In this document: positions 1 through 11,900 of the stretch, in pieces | Layout of the letters: each line of letters opens with the position of its first letter | Numbering within the stretch: position 1 is the stretch's first letter | Source of the DNA: Nymphaea colorata | Lineage: Eukaryota > Streptophyta > Magnoliopsida > Nymphaeales > Nymphaeaceae | Assembly: GCF_008831285.2 (NCBI RefSeq) | Contig: NW_022204508.1 | Coordinates: forward strand, 62,001-126,000 | Length of the DNA: 64,000 nt | Reading direction: 5' to 3' | The notes under the pieces: generated by a model | What the model was told of the DNA's origin: nothing | Databases searched by the model: none | What the model saw: the letters and a program-made list of their open reading frames with translations, nothing else | Position numbers and translations under genes: made by a program

Positions 1-442
1 TAACTGGGATTTGGTTCTGGATATGGATCTATAAATCTATTTTTGACCTAGGGCCATGACTTGAATGCAGATCTGAACCCAAAACTTGGTTTTGGATCTG
101 ATGTTTGAATTTGGATCCAAATCATTTGGGGTGGAGGTTGAGTCTGGAACATGAAATTAGATCCAAATGAGTGACAAATACAATCAACGAATAAATTGGA
201 TTAAAAGTTTATCGAAATTAAGGAAAATTGAAGCATTTGAGGACCAAAAAGCTCAAAATGCATTGTAAATTAGTCGTAAAATATTCGGAAAATCTTCAAT
301 GTAGAGCCTCAGGCACTGGTTGTGGGCAGTCAGGTAGGTCTGGGCTGTTGTCACAAGCTGCAGCCTGGCCCGAGCCCTTGTTCTTATCAGGTCAGGCAGG
401 CTCTACTAATGTGCACTCTCCTGAAATTTTCCCTACCAATAG

Positions 443-829
443 AGAGGGGTGTCCAATGAGTCAAGCCAACTCATGCTCAACTTGAACTCACTTACGTAAG
501 CTCAATACGAGCTCAACCCATAAGGAATTGAATCGCATAGACAAACGAGTTGAACTTGAGCTAGGCACGCTCGACCTGGTTAAGCTCATGATAGAAAATA
601 TATAAAAGATGTCTCCTTTTGTTATCACTAAATGAAAGTTGCTCTTTCTTTTCTCCCAGGCGGGAACTACGTCCAAGATCCTCCTATCTTCCCCCCCAAA
701 AAAATATTATTTTTTATAAATGACTCATTTAAGCTCAAGCCTAGCTGAGATTGCCATCTCCACTCAAGCTTTTAGCTGCAGGTTTGAAGATTCGACCAGA
801 TCTCAAGCTGACTTCAAGAACAGCCCTCT
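443..829. mobile_element. Small non-autonomous DNA transposon, hAT-like (copy also at 23583-23978)
   Basis: The ends are short inverted repeats (AGAGGGGTGT at the left, CAGCCCTCT at the right), and CAATAG flanks both sides (437-442 and 830-835). The interior is rich in AGCTCAAG/GAGCTCAA words, as in the subterminal regions of plant hAT-type elements that begin TAGGGGTGT. The right-arm copy has the same ends and flank, so insertion preceded the inverted duplication. It encodes no transposase. The superfamily is inferred from the termini; a full 8-bp target duplication is not perfect here. Confidence 0.5.
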
Positions 830-1109
830 CAATAGAAAGGGAGGAGCTTTCATTACGTTGACCAACACATAGTTGGATTTGTTGTGCAACTGAACACATT
901 GACCAATACATAGTTGGTCCAAATCCCTCAAATATGAAAAAGTAATTAGGCCTTACTCGTGAAACGATTGACGGATTTGATCAGACCAATACTCTATTTG
1001 CTGGCCGGCAGGTAAACTTTTCCTGAATTAAGTGCAATTCTTTACACTGGGCATTATAATAGCCTTTATATTGTGCAAGTTAGAATGATCTAAAATTTGT
1101 TCTTTCTTC

Positions 1110-1640
1110 CATTACAAAAAATCCACGTTTAGCTGACAGTGATTTATCGACATGACAAAACAGTTACTAAAGATCAGTTATTTACTAATGTGGCAAAACC
1201 ATCAGTAGAAGTTACCGAGTTCATTTACCGATGGTTTAGTACTACCAGTAAAGGTTCAGAGTTTATTGACACCAGGGGCGGAGCCAGGATTTTTTTCAAG
1301 GGCAGGCCAAACGGTCCGCAGGTCGGGCCAAGAGGAGTGACAGGTCGGGCCAAGAGGAGCGATGGGTCGGGCTATACTAAAAAAAATTGATTTTTTCAAC
1401 ATAAAAACAAAAAATCCTGCGCTCACCCGGGCCACGGTCCAGGTGGTTCCCCCTCCCTCTGCCCCTGATTGACACGATATGTAAACATATACTGCGGTTG
1501 ACATATCTGTCAGTGAAAGCTTCGACGACACCATCTACACTAAGAGATTGCATGCGCAGTCAGTAATACTTATTCCGACGGTTTTCTAACTTTTATTGGC
1601 ATTTTCTGGCGTTAGTAAAACTTGTTTTTTTTTTGTTTTT
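1110..1640. mobile_element. CACTA-like non-autonomous element, degraded (copy at about 22798-23302)
   Basis: The left end CATTACAAAAAATCCAC resembles the CACTACAAGAAA-type terminus of plant CACTA elements with one changed base. The interior carries repeated short words on both strands (TGACAGTGATTTA, ACCATCAGTAGAAGTTACCG, GTTAGTAAA) typical of subterminal repeats. The right end near 1640 is poorly defined. A hAT-type element (1273-1467) is inserted within it. There is no coding capacity. Confidence 0.42.
1273..1467. mobile_element. hAT-type MITE with perfect 8-bp target duplication (copy at 22968-23139)
   Basis: The element starts CAGGGGCGGAGCC and ends CTCTGCCCCTG, giving a 7-bp perfect terminal inverted repeat that continues imperfectly. 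ATTGACAC occurs immediately outside both ends (1265-1272 and 1468-1475), the 8-bp target-site duplication expected of hAT transposition. The right-arm copy (22968-23139) is about 23 bp shorter but keeps the same duplication. No protein is encoded. It sits inside the CACTA-like element, so it is the younger of the two. Confidence 0.75.
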
Positions 1641-2380
1641 GGCTCCTAACTGGTCATTTTCAGCTGCAGCAAATTTGTCTCCATGCCGTATTGGTGTATC
1701 AAGATGGCAACATGGATACCGGGACACACCAGGGTATTTACTTTCACTTGATTTTTTTCCAAGGTAATTTTCCTGCCTCCAAAACTAAAGCACAACACAG
1801 ATAGCCATATTGATTATGATATCATCACTTAATTGCTATTGACATTTTTATTCTTATTTCTTATGCAATATCTATGTAGCAGCTTCATGACAAGTTGTTT
1901 CTCGGTATTTTTCCTTTCAAAGAAGTTAAAAAAAGCTACTCAATGATAAGACTGCTCAAGTTTTAAAATGTACTTTTAACCCTCAGCAGGTTAAGTACTT
2001 GATACGGAACTGCATTTTTATGCAAAAAATGCTTTCTTAAAGCTTCTTTTTATGGTGTCTCAATCATCTTTCAACCTAAACGTCCTTCAAGTTATATATA
2101 TTTTTTAAATCTTTAACTTTCATTTACTTGATTTTGTTTATGCAAACACTTAATTAACATGAGATTTTTGTACAATATTTGATTTTTCAAAATCTGAAGT
2201 CATCTGGATATTGGGTTAAATCAAGAGTACACATACTGTCAAAGAATGAATGCCAAGCAAGATTGGTTGATGACAGGTGGAGCGACAGTCTCCGATACAG
2301 TAGGAGGTCATCCTGTTACAATTAAATATGGAACAGATTGGAATGCAACCACAGGACTCATATATCCAGATTAATTAAAA

Positions 2381-2604
2381 GGGGCGACAGGATCGGTTAC
2401 TCCAAATGGTGGTTGGTGAAGGATAATTCTATGGGATAGAAATTTTTCATGAGGGGGAACGAATTAAAGTTTCAAAATTTTCAAATATCATTTTTCAAAG
2501 TTTTTATATAAGACAAGTAAAATTTTCTAAAATTTACATGTAAATTTTAAAAAAAAATTGAGGGAGGGCCAGGGCCCCTACGGGTCCCCCCTGGCTCCGC
2601 CCCT
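2381..2604. mobile_element. GGGGCGGAGCC-family MITE (copy at 21831-22053)
   Basis: The element is bounded by GGGGCGACAGG and CTGGCTCCGCCCC. The AT-rich interior (TTACATGTAAATTTTA, TTTTACTTGTCTTATATAAA) is shared with the element at 5671-5862, so this is a repeated family and not a chance GC-rich pair. No clear target duplication is visible. Confidence 0.5.
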
Positions 2605-3001
2605 AGATAGGATGACATGGGCCATCTCCTATTCTGGGGTGGCGCATGTAACTATGGTTGGGGCAAGGTGGCTTATCTGATTGGGTCAGGTCAAGGCCCC
2701 TTTTAATTTCCATGCATGCTTGTCGATCAGATGCAATGTATCCTTTGCAGCAAAAGAACAAAGTGAATAATCCTTGGGTTAATCATGTCTTTGGGATTAT
2801 ATCATTATCAATGGGGACTAACAAGAGTGCTGGGACCCTGCACAAGCTCACAAGATGACCAGAGCTGAGATCTATAATTGAGTGCGAGTAAGTAAGACTG
2901 GGGAGCCTTGATGTCCTCAAACATGGAAGAACCAAACTCCTATGGGAACTAGATGGGCACTTTATTTGGCTATGGCATATCTGTGGCTTCTGCCTATCTT
3001 A

Positions 3002-3150
3002 CAAACTAATGCAAAAATGACAGTTGTGAAATGAATTTAATCCAAAGCATCTACCAGTCAAGATCCAAAATTTTGTTAGATGTTGGGTTTGAGCATACGA
3101 CACATACTCTGGCGAAAGCCTGGTGTGTGTGTGTGTGTGTTTGTGTGTAT
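3002..3150. repeat. Lone 115-bp satellite-like unit next to a (GT)n microsatellite
   Basis: 3002-3070 matches the 115-bp units upstream of pseudogene A (shared core GTGAAATGAATTTAATCCAAA). 3122-3150 is a (GT)n tract. The right arm has the equivalent at about 21285-21430. The short reading frames here are microsatellite translations and are not genes. Confidence 0.6.
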
Positions 3151-4269
3151 GTGTTCCTGTATACATGTATAGATTTCTCCAATTGTCAAGATGCTCCGGC
3201 CTCTCCAACACAGCCTCATGCAGATATACACAGTCAAATGGGTACTAGCATCTGCTAACAATTAATCGAGTCACATGATAGCATGTTCACGTGAAAATAT
3301 TGTGCTTGTGCCATGTTTACTTTAAGTGCTTACGTTCTACTACTTATACACCTCCCTCTCTAGTAATGGATATAGATATGATTTTTATCCAATGAATATA
3401 CACGACACATATTAAAACATGTGAATGCAATAAAAATGCAAACTAGATCCAACTCCTATGTAGATATGCAAGTTTGAAACCATTTTGCCCCATTGCAAAG
3501 TAAAAATCTTATGTTATTTAAGTCGTTTATATTTTTATTATTAAAAAAAAATATTTTAATTAGAAAATGACCAACTTAATATATGTTTCTCATCAAATTA
3601 CTCTTAAGATCATATCTATGTGGTTAGATTGCCCAAAAATATTTTAATAATTATGTTTAATAGGTCTAGTTTTTGTCTTTTACCCAAGTGATCTGCTTTT
3701 CACCAACTTTCCTTTTATCTATATATATATATATATATACATAAAGAAAGAGTGACAGCAACAGTGCACTCAGATCTGATTGTAGAATGGATCAATGATG
3801 CAGGTTCACACAGATTGGACATTAGAATGGATCCAAGATCCATTTAGTTAGGAATCTCTATTTAAATGAGCGGGTAGTTCATTTGGAGTGGGTGAAGTTG
3901 ATTATTAATTGAAAACCCTAATTTTATTGTGCTTTCATTTGTACATGTTTCCTTCTTTTACATTCAATTTGCGCTCATGTTCCTCACTAGATTTGTAGTT
4001 TTCCTCAGGGAATAGAGCTTATACTTTAATTATTGCTTCTGGTGATGGAGAGAGAGAGAGAGACGAGAAAATAGGAATCCATAACAAAATTTGAGGACAA
4101 AAAGTCAACTAGATACAAAAATGAACTGCAAAAATAAAATAGAAGAATAAAATACATGAGATAACAGCCCAATAAAATAAAATAAGAGATGTGGTGAGAG
4201 AGTGGATAAGCGGCGCGGTAGAGTCACCCAGTAGCAAACGAAAGATGGTGTAGTGTCCGAATAGTAAAG

Positions 4270-5170
4270 TGGACATTCCCCTGGACAAAGCGTGTCACAA
4301 AATCTGGCGATGAGAAGCTGCCCCTAAAGACCCTATTGTTGCACTCTTCCCAAATGTGCCACCAAAAGCATATAAACAATAACCTCTAAATATGAACCCA
4401 GGAAAAGGCGAATAGCTACAAACAAAAGAAGACGAAACAGTGGCAAGAATACTATAGAAGAAAGGGCATGAGGTAAAGAGGTAAACCTGAGACTCAGCTG
4501 TGGCGAGGTAGATGAGACACTAGTTAGCTAAACTAATGCCAAGGTGCTATAGGTAGTCAAAAGTATTAATGTGGCCAGCAAAAAGAAACCAGACATAAGC
4601 AATGTCACGAGGAGAGGGGCTAGGGGACCAAAGGGACTGGGGTGAGAGCGATGCGGTGGAAGAAACAAAGAAGGCCAGGTAGCAAGAAGAAAAAGTGAAA
4701 CCACAAGAATACGAAAGAGGCCAGGATGGGGTGGGGTGGGGGGGTAAGTGATGGGCGGTCAACAAAGCGGAGAAAAAAGAGAAGGGCTGAAAGCTGACAG
4801 CACCAAAAGTGGGAGGGTGAGGTCTGAGAGAGGGAAATATTTCAATCACTAGGTGATGGCAGATCATACTTGGAATAGATGAAAAGGGTGATGGGAGAAA
4901 GCTCAGTTGCCAAACACCACCACCAAGAACACAATGAAGACTCACACGCCCAACTAAGGTTGGTAACCCCGGCACCCCCATGATGATGCGGAAGGGCAAC
5001 CATGTCCCAATGTGCAAGGCAATCTGAGGGCCGATCATCAATCCAGATAAAGCTACGAATGATCTTATCAAACATTCTCAGGACAGACACAAGAAGTCAA
5101 AAGACCATGAAAGCATGGAGGGAGACAGATGCAAGACAATGCAAAGGAAGACATCTCAGTGATAGCTGTG
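4270..5170 (-). pseudogene. LINE (L1-type) ORF2 C-terminal fragment, decayed
   Basis: On the minus strand, 5090-4900 encodes FDKIIRSFIW, then WDMVALPHHHGGAGVTNL. This matches the layout of plant L1-type LINE ORF2 just after the reverse transcriptase: an FxW core, then WDxVxxPxxxGGxG. Further downstream, about 4350-4260 encodes HIWEECNNRVFRGS, like the I-W-x-E-R-N-x-R-x-F motif near the end of plant LINE proteins. The two parts are in different frames with stops. The catalytic reverse transcriptase and endonuclease regions are absent. A clear poly-A end was not found. Confidence 0.65.
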
Positions 5171-5670
5171 GGAGAGAGAGAGAGATCTTTTGTTTTGTTA
5201 ACAAATCATTCTTTTTGTTTACCATTCCAATGTTCAGCTGCTGAAGATTTGATATTTTATTTTTATTTTTAGTTCTAAATGTCTAAGGTGGCAGCTTAAT
5301 GGTTCAGTTTTATTCTTTTCCTTGTTTTCTTTTCAATGGAAAACATGACTAACACTTCAAAAAGCAATAAGTTTTGCTCATGGGAGGAATGCATCAATAT
5401 AAGTTGTGGCCACAATTTGATGAGCAAGAGAATCCGAAGGTTAAACTTTCCATTGTTTTTAGGGTCTCTACACTTCAATAAGTTAAAAAGGTACAGAAGG
5501 TTGCATGGCAATCACCACCAGCAAGGCATATGATATTGAAGTAATGGTCAAAGCCCTGTCAGAGCATATACTTCATGTGTCTTCGCACCGCCCTCTAGCC
5601 AAGTCAATCACTACTTGCCAACCGGCATGAATATGTTATTTGGCAACCTCATGATTCAGGCCTTCTACCA

Positions 5671-5862
5671 TGGGCGAAGCCAAGGGAGATGGCCCACAGG
5701 GGTTCTGCCCAACCCCTTAATTTTTTCTTTTAAATTTATATGTAAATTTTATAAAATTTTACTTGTCTTGTGTAAAAATTTGAAAAATGATATTTCAGCC
5801 CCTATCAAAATTCAGAAATTTAATTCAGCCCCCCTTATGAAATTTTTTTGACTCCGCCGCTA
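5671..5862. mobile_element. GGGGCGGAGCC-family MITE with flanking duplication
   Basis: The termini TGGGCGAAGCC and ACTCCGCCGCTA are flanked by CCTTCTACCA on both sides (5661-5670 and 5863-5872), a 9-10 bp duplication. The interior is homologous to 2381-2604. A duplication of this length suggests Mutator-like mobilisation, but the terminal repeats are short and hAT-like, so the superfamily is unsettled. Confidence 0.6.
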
Positions 5863-7234
5863 CCTTCTACCATGGATTATGCGAGAAGACGTGCACCGTT
5901 AGGTCCCAGACAGCATCATACTTCGGACCTGGATGGTGAGAGGCCCACTCGTTGGGCCTAGAGAAGAAGACCCATTTTAAGGGGAGTGGGTTGATGTTGT
6001 CCCGGCTTGACCTGCATCTGTCTCTCTACCCTCGAACCGGCTCCTACCTGCCACACTTGACAAGAGCCATCATACACATTCAAGGAGGCTATCTCATGGT
6101 CCAGATCTCAGTGTGGGCCCACACCCTACTCAACCTTTGCCAGCACCCACTTATTGTAGCATGTCTCTCTGCCTCAAGAAGAAGTTAACCTTGCCAGACC
6201 AGTGCCCAACTCTAGCAACAAGGCTTGGACACGGTACACAGTAAAAGAAAGAAGTACATTTTGATAATTTATTAAAAAAATGTCCTCTATAGTCTTTTTA
6301 CTTTTTTTTATTTTCAATATTGTCTTTACAAATAATTTTCCTTTTCAATGTGAGCTAAGGGTATTTTAGTCATTAAACCAGACTGGCACACAAAAATTCA
6401 TCCACCATATGGTACATATAACCAGGCTTGCAATAGGTAGCATCAAAGACTCCGTTGAAATGATTTTGTTGTTTCCTAGATTTAATGACTAGATCATTTG
6501 CCTATAACTATGACTGCTAAATGTAAGGATAGAAGTGATGTTCCAAACAAAGCCTAAGATAGCTAGTCGAATAGAGTGGTTAAGGTCCTGGGGTGGTGCA
6601 ACCCGGTGGGTTCTTTGGCCTTCTCTTTTTTGCCTTGTTTGGATGGAATGAAACTTAAGGAAGTGATTAATGGATGGAAGGGCCAAGAAAGGAAAGGAAT
6701 TGAAAGAAAATTGGTAGGGAAAGAAAAGAAAAGGAGAAGAAAATGAAAAAGATTATTATAAAAGCTTGTTTCGATATAAAAGAAAGGGAAAGAGATAATT
6801 TAAATTGATTTACAATAACGTCCTTAACACTTGAACTTATTATCTAACTAAAAATATTTGATTAGATGACCCGATTCAATAGTACTACATGTCTATCTCT
6901 AAAAAAAATAACAACATTGTACTTATGTTAATTTTTTTATTTAATAAAAAGTAACCAAATTAAATACTCGATGGTACTTAGCTAGAAAATTCATGGGTTT
7001 TTCTTATACTTAATTTTTTTAACATTCTTTTAAATTTTTTTAACATTACCGACTGGAACAGATTAGAAATGGGTGCTTCTACATGTGCATTCATTACTAT
7101 TGCCATCTTCCCCAGTTTCCGAAGAAAGGCAAAGAGACAAATGTAGAAACCAGGTGGCTGACACTGTCGACTGGTAAACTTCAGTTCTACGAAATTGGTG
7201 GAGAGTACATAACCTGCCCACTTTTTTTTTTTCA

Positions 7235-7563
7235 AAACAAAGAAATTTATTTAGCCCATCGGAGTTGTGATCTGACCAATGACTAGAAGCACAACTTGTC
7301 CGAGCCAGAAGGGAAGGCCCAGCTAGGCCCACAGGTAGCTATCAACGTCCTTGCCAAACTTATGGGACTCGTACTAATGCAGTTCAGCTGTTGTCTTTCA
7401 ACAAACCCTGTTTGACAGAACCATGAGCTCAGTACTAGGTGTGAAAGGTCTCTCTAACAATAGCAACAGAGCAAGATCAAGTGGCACTAGCCAGGTAAGG
7501 TTAACTATTTGCTATCATGTTGGTTTAAAAGAAGAAATCCAACATTTTTCCTGTGGCTTATAT

Positions 7564-7617
<54 letters not shown>

Positions 7618-7964
7618 CAGTAGAATTCGACTGCTATCTTGATAAGTGTGTGAAGGGAGTGGAATAGTTGGGTCAGATGCTGCTGATTTTGGCCCAGAAG
7701 TTTATCTTCATCAAATTTAAGTGTTTTTTATTTTTGACGAAAGTCGATTTCTTTCTTTTCATTTTTGTCCACTTGTGTGCCGCTCAGCGTACCTTCTTTA
7801 GATGCCTCGTATTTTAGCTTCTTTTTTTCTCCAAACTGTGATTAGTTTTTCTAAATAAATTATTTGATTTAAATTTTTAATGATGTCTCAGCATTAATTA
7901 TTTTTCTCGCTTTACATCATTAAAAAATCAAATGCCAATATTTTAAAACACAGTGTTATAGGAG

Positions 7965-7990
<26 letters not shown>
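7235..7990. repeat. Downstream copy of the direct repeat that brackets CNL-A
   Basis: This segment parallels 12240-12990 upstream of CNL-A in the same orientation and order: TTTAGCCCATC, GATCTGACCA, AAGTGGCACTAGCCA, a TTTAGATGCCTC-type word and GTCTCAGCATTAATTATTTTTCTC. It therefore forms one half of a direct-repeat pair about 5.0 kb apart with the pseudogene between. Related sequence lies around CNL-E (56720-56930 and 62160-62370). Confidence 0.7.

Positions 7991-8014
<24 letters not shown>
7572..8014. repeat. Two (TA)n microsatellites
   Basis: Perfect TA tracts lie at about 7572-7616 and 7969-8014. The right-arm equivalents differ in length: about 20267-20281 (short) and 19848-19915 (longer). 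This length divergence argues that the arms are separate loci and not one sequence read twice. Confidence 0.85.
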
Positions 8015-8019
<5 letters not shown>

Positions 8020-8951
8020 ATTGCAGTCAAATCATGTCAGGTTAAGTATGTTCTTTTCTTTTAATTTCATTACTGTCAAGCGAACCTGCGCCAAACATGG
8101 GCTTGGATCTTGATGGCTGGGGTGAGCCAGGCTTGAGACTTGATGGCTGGACCGAGCCCAGGTTATACATTCACATGCTGTTATTGAACTTTTGCCAATC
8201 AAGTAAATTGCTGAGAAACAGGTGACCCAGGAGGGCCTGCTTCCTTATAAAACAACCTGCCAAAAGCCTCATATGGACTTCTTGGTGTGATTTCTTAGAA
8301 TCTTACACTTTGCAAAAATTTTATAATTTCAATTCTTTCAAATATCCACTTGAATTAAAAAGACACACTATAAAATGCATGATTTATAAATTATTGACTA
8401 TAAGTAGTTTCCATATATTTTTTTCAAATGTACGCAGGTTTTTCAGATTTTGGGTATGTGTTTTAAATTTGTGAAGATGATTAAATGCATATTAATGACA
8501 TAAATATGAAAAACAAAACTTTGAAGATCGCTCAAATAATGGCCAGCTTGGGATTTTATCGTATCAGCTAATTAATCGGGGCCTTTGTGCATCAATTGAT
8601 GGATATAAAACAAAATAATATTTGAAATTGTTTTTTAAAATTTTGTAAAGGAAAAAGGTATTTTTTATCTGTATCGATTCAAGCCAAAGGACATTGCCTT
8701 CTGTTTGACCTAAACAGCATCGCATTTATCATTTATACAAGGTACGTGCTGGTATTCACATAATTGATTTTTGTTTTCAATTACGAAAAAAAATCAAATG
8801 AGAGAGATGGTCATCAATTTGAGCAAGTTTAAAACAGCTAGACAAGACTCTGTTGATGCATAAATTAAACAAGAGCGGCAACGAAATGACAACACACATA
8901 TTTAACCAAGATAATTAATTACAATTTGTCACCGATTTTCAGTAACATTAT
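8015..8951. other. Conserved 3' flank of CNL-A
   Basis: No gene is visible. The sequence is homologous to the 3' flanks of B (from 18930), D (from 32665) and E (from 60655), sharing the words AGGAAGCAGGCCCT and CATCAATTGATG and an AT-rich stretch. This shared non-coding sequence shows that whole gene units were duplicated, not only the coding parts. Confidence 0.7.
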
Positions 8952-11900
8952 CTATACACGTGTAATCTTTCCCCTAAAACGGTCGCTTAACTCCTGCAGC
9001 AGATGGAGTGCTGGACATGAGATAATTGTCAACATTTCAAGCTTGGAGAGGCAGGTGATCCGTTCCTGTGCATCCGTGGGACATGTTGTTTCATTTTGTT
9101 GTGGAGTAATATTATTGACGTCCACCAGAGACTTCAGATTGGGTAACTTAGAAAGCCATAGTCTTCTCAGTTTGGGGAGGCATTGCCAGTGGCCTCCCAA
9201 GCAGATGTCCTCAGAGAAAGAGTATAGTTACAATGTCTCCAGTTGGGAGAGACCCCACACCCACTGAGGCACCCCATTGCCACTTCCATACACATGCAAC
9301 GTCTCCAATTTAGGCAAGTCACCAATCGTGTTGAGCCCATCACAGTCAGAAATATTCAAGGACTTCAACAAAGGCATGCTCAGCAATGCACAGAATGTTG
9401 GGCATTCTCTGACCTGCAAATTTTCCAATGATTTAATTCCTATCACAGTTGCCAGCAATGGGCAACGTTCCAGGCATAGTGTCGCAGGTCCACATAGTTG
9501 GTGTCCAAATACCACACTGGCCTATCTCTTTCATAATCACAAATTGCCAACCTCTCTATACCATGTGGAGGTTCCAAAGCCTCCAGCAAACCCCTCTCTT
9601 CAGAAGCACTACCCACTCTGTCATCATCTCCCACCTTGAAGTACAATTCCACACCATTCAGTTCATGCCTCTCCTTGAGATGTACCTTCTTTGCATCGAT
9701 CACTTTCACCTTCCTCCCCGCAAACCTTCAATGGACAATTCCCCTTTAGTTTGTTCAAGTCTTTTAGTTCATTAATATTTCAACCTCTTGTCTTCCCTTT
9801 GTCATCGCATACCATAAACCTATGCAAGGTCTGTAAATTGGTAAGCTTCCCCAAGCCTTCAGCTACAAATTCCAAACACTTTGTTCCTTTCAGCCCAAGA
9901 TACCTCAAGTTGCACAGTTCGCCCATTTCCTTGGGCAACTCTTCAATATCACTATGACTTAAATCCAATGTTTGCAAGTTACGGAGCCTGCCGATTGAAC
10001 TGGGCAAGGGTCTCACTTTAGAATAGCTGAGATCGATATATTTTAGAAGTGAAAGGTCTTCAATGGACTTTGGCAACTCATGAATATCCTGACATGCCCT
10101 CAATGACAACACCCTCAACCACTTGAAATTGGTTATGTGTTTAATATAAAACAGAGGCAAGTGTAACTTGGAACCGGAACCGGAATCCGATTTTAAGTAT
10201 ATAATATAAGGCAGAGGGAAGTCTGACTTGGAATCAGCCAACAATGTGCACACCTTATTTGCTGTTTCCAAGGCATTAGGCTTGTGTCCCTCTGCATCAT
10301 CGTGTACACTAAGTAATGACTTATGGTGGGTGTGCTCAGTAGCGGAGGCATGGCTATATTCCCTTCCATCTATATATAAGGCAAGGTCATGCAAAATGTT
10401 ATGCAACGTGAGATGAGTGCCCTCATAACCATATCCACGCGCTTTTTCAATCAAGCATCGGTTCATCAGATCATCAATGTATTGGTTTGCTGTCATTTCC
10501 ACATCTATGCCTTCCTTTTCCTCTATCAATTCATGCACCAACCATTGCCAGATCAATCTCTCCCTTTCAATCTTATAATCCTTTGGATAAATGCAGCAAT
10601 ACACAAAACAGCTCTTTAAATAATGCGGCAAGTCATCATAGCTCAGCATGAGACCTGAAAGAACTTTGCCACCGATTTCAGCTGCAGACATCTCCCATTC
10701 CCATATCTTACTACCCTCCACGAATTTCCAGTCTTTTGTATGCATTTCTTGGTACGCATCATCGACCCTACCGTCTTAATCACAAGCAGCAACCCACCAC
10801 ACTTCCTTACTATTCTCTCTCCAACATCTCTGATCCTATGCAGCACCAAATCTTCTTCTGTTTGGCTTGCCTCCTTTAGAAACAACTCCCAGCTTTGGTC
10901 AAAACTAAATTCTGGTAATTCATGGACATAAGAAGCACACATCCCTTTCGATACATTTTTCTTTCTACTGGTAATCAAAATATTGCTCCCCATTGCACCC
11001 GCCATCAATGTTCCCTCTACCTCTTCCTCCCACCATTCTAGTTCCCACACATCATCTAGGACCAACAAAAATTTTCCTTTAAGAGCTCATTCTGTAATTG
11101 TGTGCACAACTCACTCATGGAACAATAAGGGTTTTCTCTAGATCCCTTGCACACTTCCCTTAGTATCTGCCGCACCAAAACCTTACGGTTTCGCCTCTCC
11201 GAAACACAAACCCACCATCTACATTTTCCAAAATGTTCTTTGACTTCTTTAAAGACCATTTTTGCAAGAGTTGTTTTGCCGATTCCACCTTTTCCTACAA
11301 TAGAAATAATAGAAATACCACCCTTCTGTGCCTTACTACTTTGTATAGAGTCATTCGACCAGAGCTTTTCTACTATCACCTTTTTATCATCCTCCCTCCC
11401 TGTAGGTGGTTGTACACCCATGTGATGGGTTGTCTCTCGGGGGTTGTCATGTTCACCACGAACAGGACCCTCACTACCAATATCTCTTGGTGTTATTCCG
11501 AGCACATCCGCCATTATCTTATTTTTTTCTATTTTATCAAGCTTTTGGCTGATATTTTTAATATCAATTGCAAGGTTGTAGGAAGCAGATACATGTTCCT
11601 TAAAGCAAGAGCACAGAATGGTCCAGGGCTTCCTTACCTTGTTCCATGAAGTTATAGAATGCTTGTCCCTTTTGCAAATTGCAATTGTGCTTTGGTATCC
11701 TTCGATGATGTCCTGGGCATCATAGAAAATATCCTTCAGCTCTCTCTCCAGATCTCTGTTGCGCTCATTGCTGAAAAAGGGCTTGTGATCTGTGACTTTG
11801 AGGGCCTTCCCAAAGTATCTCAGCTTCTGCTGGAGCACCTCGAGATCGTCTTTGGCATTCAAGATGAGGTCCACCTTTTCTTTCAACAAGCTGGTTACAT

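Larger units (their letters stand above)
3618..7041. other. 3.4-kb block present only in the left arm
   Basis: The arms match up to ATCATATCTA at 3617 and resume at AACATTACCGAC at 7042; in the right arm these flanks are adjacent (about 20815-20830). No target duplication is visible. The block contains unrelated pieces (LINE fragment, MITE, AT-rich DNA), so a deletion in the right arm is at least as likely as a single insertion here. I see no host gene. (TA)n lies at 3720-3740 and (GA)n at 4049-4063. Confidence 0.8.
1..10882. repeat. Left arm of large inverted duplication
   Basis: Read on the opposite strand, this segment matches 18625-24420 from end to end, apart from two large indels and small differences. 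Position 1 pairs with about 24420, with one mismatch in the outermost 60 bases, and 10873-10882 pairs with 18625-18634. Block 3618-7041 has no partner in the right arm, and 8961-10591 is also missing there. The arm probably continues left of the window, because the match is still strong at base 1. It contains the 3' two thirds of CNL pseudogene A and its downstream flank. Confidence 0.93.

Noticed and set aside
228-676. Two small open frames (85 and 62 codons) conserved nearly perfectly in the right arm at 23745-24193
   Set aside because: The identity follows from the recent inverted duplication, and half of the region lies in a MITE. There is no protein family, codon pattern or independent conservation.
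9277-9775. Plus-strand frames of 108-120 codons over the CNL-A LRR region
   Set aside because: Antisense shadows of the minus-strand LRR coding sequence. Similar shadows recur at every CNL copy.
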